A DNA stretch of 8,277 nucleotides from Anaerolineales bacterium UBA6663 (GTDB lineage: Bacteria > Chloroflexota > Anaerolineae > Anaerolineales > UBA6663), in NCBI GenBank assembly GCA_002455335.1, contig DKKP01000014.1, positions 1-8,277 of the forward strand, in the 5' to 3' direction. The position numbers and the translations under genes are program-made. Each line of letters starts with the position of its first letter. The first letter of the stretch is position 1. The notes under the pieces were generated by a model that saw nothing but the letters and a program-made list of their open reading frames with translations, had not been told where the DNA came from and did no database searches. Shown in pieces: positions 5,868 to 8,277 of this stretch.

Positions 5868-6947
5868 ATGATGGCCACACGAGCTGCTGAGGCGCCGCCC
5901 GCGGCGAACGGCACGATCCGGGTGCTTGTGGTCGATGATTCCGCGTTTATGCGGTTCACGATCTCCAAGTATCTGAATGAAGCTGCCGGGATCCAGGTGG
6001 TGGCCAGCGCGCACGATGGGGAAGAGGCATTGACGTTGATCGCACGGCATCAGCCGGATGTGGTGACGCTGGATGTCGAGATGCCCCGGATGGATGGTCT
6101 GACCGCGTTGCGGCAGATCATGGCGACCGCGCCGCGCCCGGTCGTGATGCTCAGCTCACTGACGGGCGAGGGCGCGACCGAGACAGTCCAGGCGTTGACG
6201 CTTGGGGCAGTGGATTTCGTCACAAAGCCGGCTTCGCGCGCCAACGTCGCCGGGGTGATGGAAGAAGTGGTGGCGAAGGTCCGGGCAGCGGCCCGGGTCA
6301 AGGTTGGGCGGTTGATGCGCCCGGCTGTCGTCGCCCCGCCGTCGCCGCCGCAGACGAACAAGGCGACGCGCGATCTACGCAACACCGATCGGGTGGTTTT
6401 CATCGGCTCCTCGACGGGCGGGCCGCGCGCGCTGCAGACTGTGATGCAAGGCCTGGCCGCAAACCTGCCGGCGGCCGTCGTGATCGTCCAGCACATGCCG
6501 GCCGGTTTCACGCGCTCGTTGGCCGAACGACTGGATGGTCTCTCGGGCTACCACGTGCGCGAGGCGCGACCGGGCGATACGCCGCAGGTCGGGCTGGCGC
6601 TGCTGGCGCCCGGCGGCTTTCACTTGCAGTTCGACGCCGAGGCGCGCGCGACGCTCAACCAGAACCCCCCGGTTCAGGGTGTTCGCCCGGCGATCGATGT
6701 GACTCTGACGTCGCTCGTGCCGCACTATAAGGCGCGGCTTGTGACGGCGATCCTGACCGGCATGGGCCACGACGGCACGGCCGGCTCGACCGTAGTCCAT
6801 CAGGCGGGTGGACACGTGATCGCCGAAGACGAAAGCACCTGCGTGGTCTGGGGGATGCCCCGCAGCGTCGCCGAGGCGGGCGTGGCCGACGTGATCGCGC
6901 CGTTGCCCGACATCGCCCGCGCCATCGAGCGCGCGGTGCGCCGCTGA
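5868..6947 (+). CDS. cheB: Chemotaxis protein-glutamate methylesterase/deamidase CheB
   Basis: Removes methyl groups from receptor glutamates and deamidates receptor glutamines; activated when CheA phosphorylates its receiver domain. The 359 residues hold an N-terminal receiver (about 16-135) with D23/D24 (VVDDSAFMR), phospho-acceptor D69 (TLDVEMPRMDG), S96/S97 and K120 (VTKPA). A linker of about 35 residues with a short Pro stretch (APPSPPQ) leads to the esterase domain (about 174-357). Its catalytic triad is S182 (FIGSSTGGPRAL), H209 (VIVQHMPAGFT) and D312 (LTGMGHDGTAGS). The two domains are complete and in standard order. Start choice is less firm: ATG 5868 and ATG 5871 are adjacent, and the only ribosome-binding-like sequence is GAGG at 5853-5856, so translation probably depends on coupling to cheY. 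It sits between cheY and cheR, its functional antagonist. Confidence 0.97.
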   Translation: MMATRAAEAPPAANGTIRVLVVDDSAFMRFTISKYLNEAAGIQVVASAHDGEEALTLIARHQPDVVTLDVEMPRMDGLTALRQIMATAPRPVVMLSSLTGEGATETVQALTLGAVDFVTKPASRANVAGVMEEVVAKVRAAARVKVGRLMRPAVVAPPSPPQTNKATRDLRNTDRVVFIGSSTGGPRALQTVMQGLAANLPAAVVIVQHMPAGFTRSLAERLDGLSGYHVREARPGDTPQVGLALLAPGGFHLQFDAEARATLNQNPPVQGVRPAIDVTLTSLVPHYKARLVTAILTGMGHDGTAGSTVVHQAGGHVIAEDESTCVVWGMPRSVAEAGVADVIAPLPDIARAIERAVRR

Positions 6948-6963
6948 AAAGGAAGATTGGGAC

Positions 6964-7782
6964 ATGGATCTCGAGACGTACGCGACAGTCAAGCGCAACA
7001 TCCGCACCCTGCTCGACATCGACCTGGACTACTACAAGGACGAGCAGATGCGGCGCCGTCTTGACGCGTGGTTGGTGCGCTCCGGCCGCAAGACGTGGCC
7101 CGAGTACTTCAGCGCGATCAAGGGCTCTGAACCCGATATCGCAAAGCTGCGTGATTACCTGACGATCAACGTCTCGGCCTTCTTCCGCGACCCTGACCGC
7201 TGGGCCTATTTGCAGGAGGCCATCATCCCGCTCGTGCTCAAGGGCCGGCAGGCGCTCTCGGCGGGCACGCTCGGCGCCAAACTGCGCATCTGGAGCGCGG
7301 GTTGTTCGATCGGTCTCGAGCCCTACAGCCTGGCGATGATGCTCGAGGAGCTCGGCCACGGCGGGCGCTACGAGATCGTCGCGACCGACCTCGATCGCGG
7401 CGCTCTGGCGAAGGCCAAAGCCCGCGGGCCGTTCTCGGCTGACGACACGGTCAACGTCAGCGCGTCGTTCAAGAGCAAGTATTTCGAGGCCGGCGGCCCG
7501 CCCTTCAAGGTCGTCGATCGGCTCCAGCGCCGGATCTCGTTTAGCGAGCACAACCTTGTGACGATGCCGCCTGCAGGCACCGGCTTCGACCTCGTGTTGT
7601 GTCGCAACGTCGTCATCTACTTCACCGAGCCGGCCAAGGCTGAGCTGTATCGCAAGTTCTACGACAGCCTGCGGCCGGGTGGGGTGCTGTTCGTCGGCGG
7701 CACCGAGGTCGTCTCGCAGGCCGCTCAGATCGGGTTCAAGAGCGCTGGGATCTCGTTCTACCAGCGCCCAGAGGCGTCATGA
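6964..7782 (+). CDS. cheR: Chemoreceptor glutamate methyltransferase CheR
   Basis: Uses S-adenosylmethionine to methylate receptor glutamates, opposing CheB. The 272 residues are typical. The N-terminal helical domain (about 1-75) has a basic helix (QMRRRLDAWLVRSG) that in the family contacts the receptor, and ends in LTINVSAFFRDP (66-77). The Rossmann methyltransferase domain follows: RIWSAGCSIGLEPYS (108-122), the acidic ATDLD (140-144), and FDLVLCRNVVIYF (218-230). The usual GEEPYS is GLEPYS here, so one of the two Glu is Leu118 while E119 remains. There is no TPR extension and no C-terminal pentapeptide-binding signature that can be judged by eye. AAAAGGAAG (6947-6955) lies 8 bases before the ATG. 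The gene is 16 bp after cheB, and its stop overlaps the next start as ATGA. Confidence 0.97.
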   Translation: MDLETYATVKRNIRTLLDIDLDYYKDEQMRRRLDAWLVRSGRKTWPEYFSAIKGSEPDIAKLRDYLTINVSAFFRDPDRWAYLQEAIIPLVLKGRQALSAGTLGAKLRIWSAGCSIGLEPYSLAMMLEELGHGGRYEIVATDLDRGALAKAKARGPFSADDTVNVSASFKSKYFEAGGPPFKVVDRLQRRISFSEHNLVTMPPAGTGFDLVLCRNVVIYFTEPAKAELYRKFYDSLRPGGVLFVGGTEVVSQAAQIGFKSAGISFYQRPEAS

Positions 7783-8277
7783 CCGTTCAAATCGGCAAGC
7801 CCCTCACGGCGGAAGAGGCCCTTCAGCGTATCGGCGAGCTGCCGCCGCTGCCGGCCGCCGCCTACAAGGCTCTTGAGCTGATCCGCAATCCGCGTTCCGA
7901 CGCCAGCGCGTTGGCTCGGGTGCTCTCGATGGATCAGGCGTTGGCCGGATTGGTGTTGCGCTGGGCGAACTCGGCCTTCTTCGGGCTGCGGCATCCGGTG
8001 ACGACTGTCCAGCACGCCATCGTCTATCTCGGCAATGGCACGGTGCAGAACCTGGTGATCGCGGCCTCTGTGGCGTCGCTCTTCAATCGACCTGTGCCAG
8101 GCTACGGGCTCGAGCGCGGCTCGCTGTGGAAGCACGCGGTCGGCATGGCCACGGCGGCGCGTCTGGCGGCCGCCAAGCTCGGGCGCGCGACGATGGAAGA
8201 GGCGTACAACGCAGCGCTTCTGGCCGACATCGGCAAGCTGGCCTATGAGCTGTTGCTGCGCGACGTCGAGCTGGCGC
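7779..8277 (+). CDS. HDOD-domain signalling protein, cut by the right edge
   Basis: The frame opens with ATG 7779, overlapping the cheR TGA as ATGA, and stays open for 166 codons to the window end. The visible part is an HDOD domain (about 12-165): the opening ELPPLPAAAYKALELI, then DASALARVLSMDQALAGLVL and WANSAFFGLRHPVTTVQHAI, the YLGNGTVQNLV stretch, LWKHAVGMATAA with H119, and LLADIGKL at 147-154. HDOD proteins are non-catalytic relatives of HD phosphohydrolases; they link signalling modules, often in chemotaxis, motility or cyclic-di-GMP pathways. The LLHDIG found in many members is LLADIG here (A149, D150), consistent with loss of metal binding. Translational coupling to cheR places it in the che operon. 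The ribosome-binding-like AGAGG (7770-7774) is only 4 bases from the ATG, so coupling probably drives its translation. Any C-terminal domain is off the window. Confidence 0.88.
   Translation, partial: MTVQIGKPLTAEEALQRIGELPPLPAAAYKALELIRNPRSDASALARVLSMDQALAGLVLRWANSAFFGLRHPVTTVQHAIVYLGNGTVQNLVIAASVASLFNRPVPGYGLERGSLWKHAVGMATAARLAAAKLGRATMEEAYNAALLADIGKLAYELLLRDVELA

Noticed and set aside
5868..6947. CheB read as a hybrid or generic response regulator
   Set aside because: The complete Ser-His-Asp esterase triad and the receiver in standard order identify an ordinary CheB.

Overview
The window is GC-rich bacterial DNA with almost no non-coding space. It holds one gene on the minus strand (ndk) and nine on the plus strand. 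The plus-strand genes run from a membrane serine/threonine kinase through a compact chemotaxis cluster to a gene cut by the right edge. The longest stretch without a gene is about 115 bases. No tRNA, rRNA, CRISPR array, insertion sequence or attachment site was seen. The owner cannot be named from sequence alone. Three things together fit a GC-rich lineage such as Chloroflexota better than an enteric proteobacterium: CheC plus CheD (absent from enteric bacteria), a Hanks-type kinase with an extracytoplasmic SH3-like tail, and an Ndk ending in WVYEK. This placement is a low-confidence inference.

Layout. Bases 1-39 form a perfect 18-bp hairpin just past the 3' end of ndk (49-501, minus), most likely its terminator. 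A divergent intergenic region of about 115 bp (502-616) carries an extended -10 promoter for ndk and a 9-bp-period direct repeat in front of the kinase gene. The kinase (617-1990) overlaps by one base a 75-codon helix-turn-helix gene (1990-2217). An AT-richer gap of 89 bp then leads into cheA (2307-4334), cheC (4350-4952), cheD (4954-5445), cheY (5498-5854), cheB (5868-6947), cheR (6964-7782) and an HDOD-domain gene (7779 to beyond the right edge). Gaps in the che cluster are 1 to 52 bp, and the cheR/HDOD stop and start codons overlap, so it very probably forms one operon.

How the genes work together. CheA autophosphorylates at H51 and passes phosphate to CheY (D52) and to the receiver domain of CheB (D69). 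CheR methylates receptor glutamates; CheB removes the methyl groups and can deamidate. CheC dephosphorylates CheY-P, and CheD is a receptor deamidase whose partner is CheC. The cluster therefore has both the methylation adaptation pair (CheR/CheB) and the CheC/CheD pair. CheW, receptors (MCPs), flagellar genes and pilus genes are not in the window and must lie elsewhere. The HDOD protein is a likely output or scaffolding partner.

Points most worth checking: (1) whether the kinase and its BldC-like HTH partner form a regulatory module tied to the che operon, with the 9-bp tandem repeat as operator; (2) CheC keeps only its C-terminal phosphatase site; (3) CheD has Ala where the family has the Thr of its Cys-His-Thr triad; (4) CheR has Leu in its GEEPYS motif.
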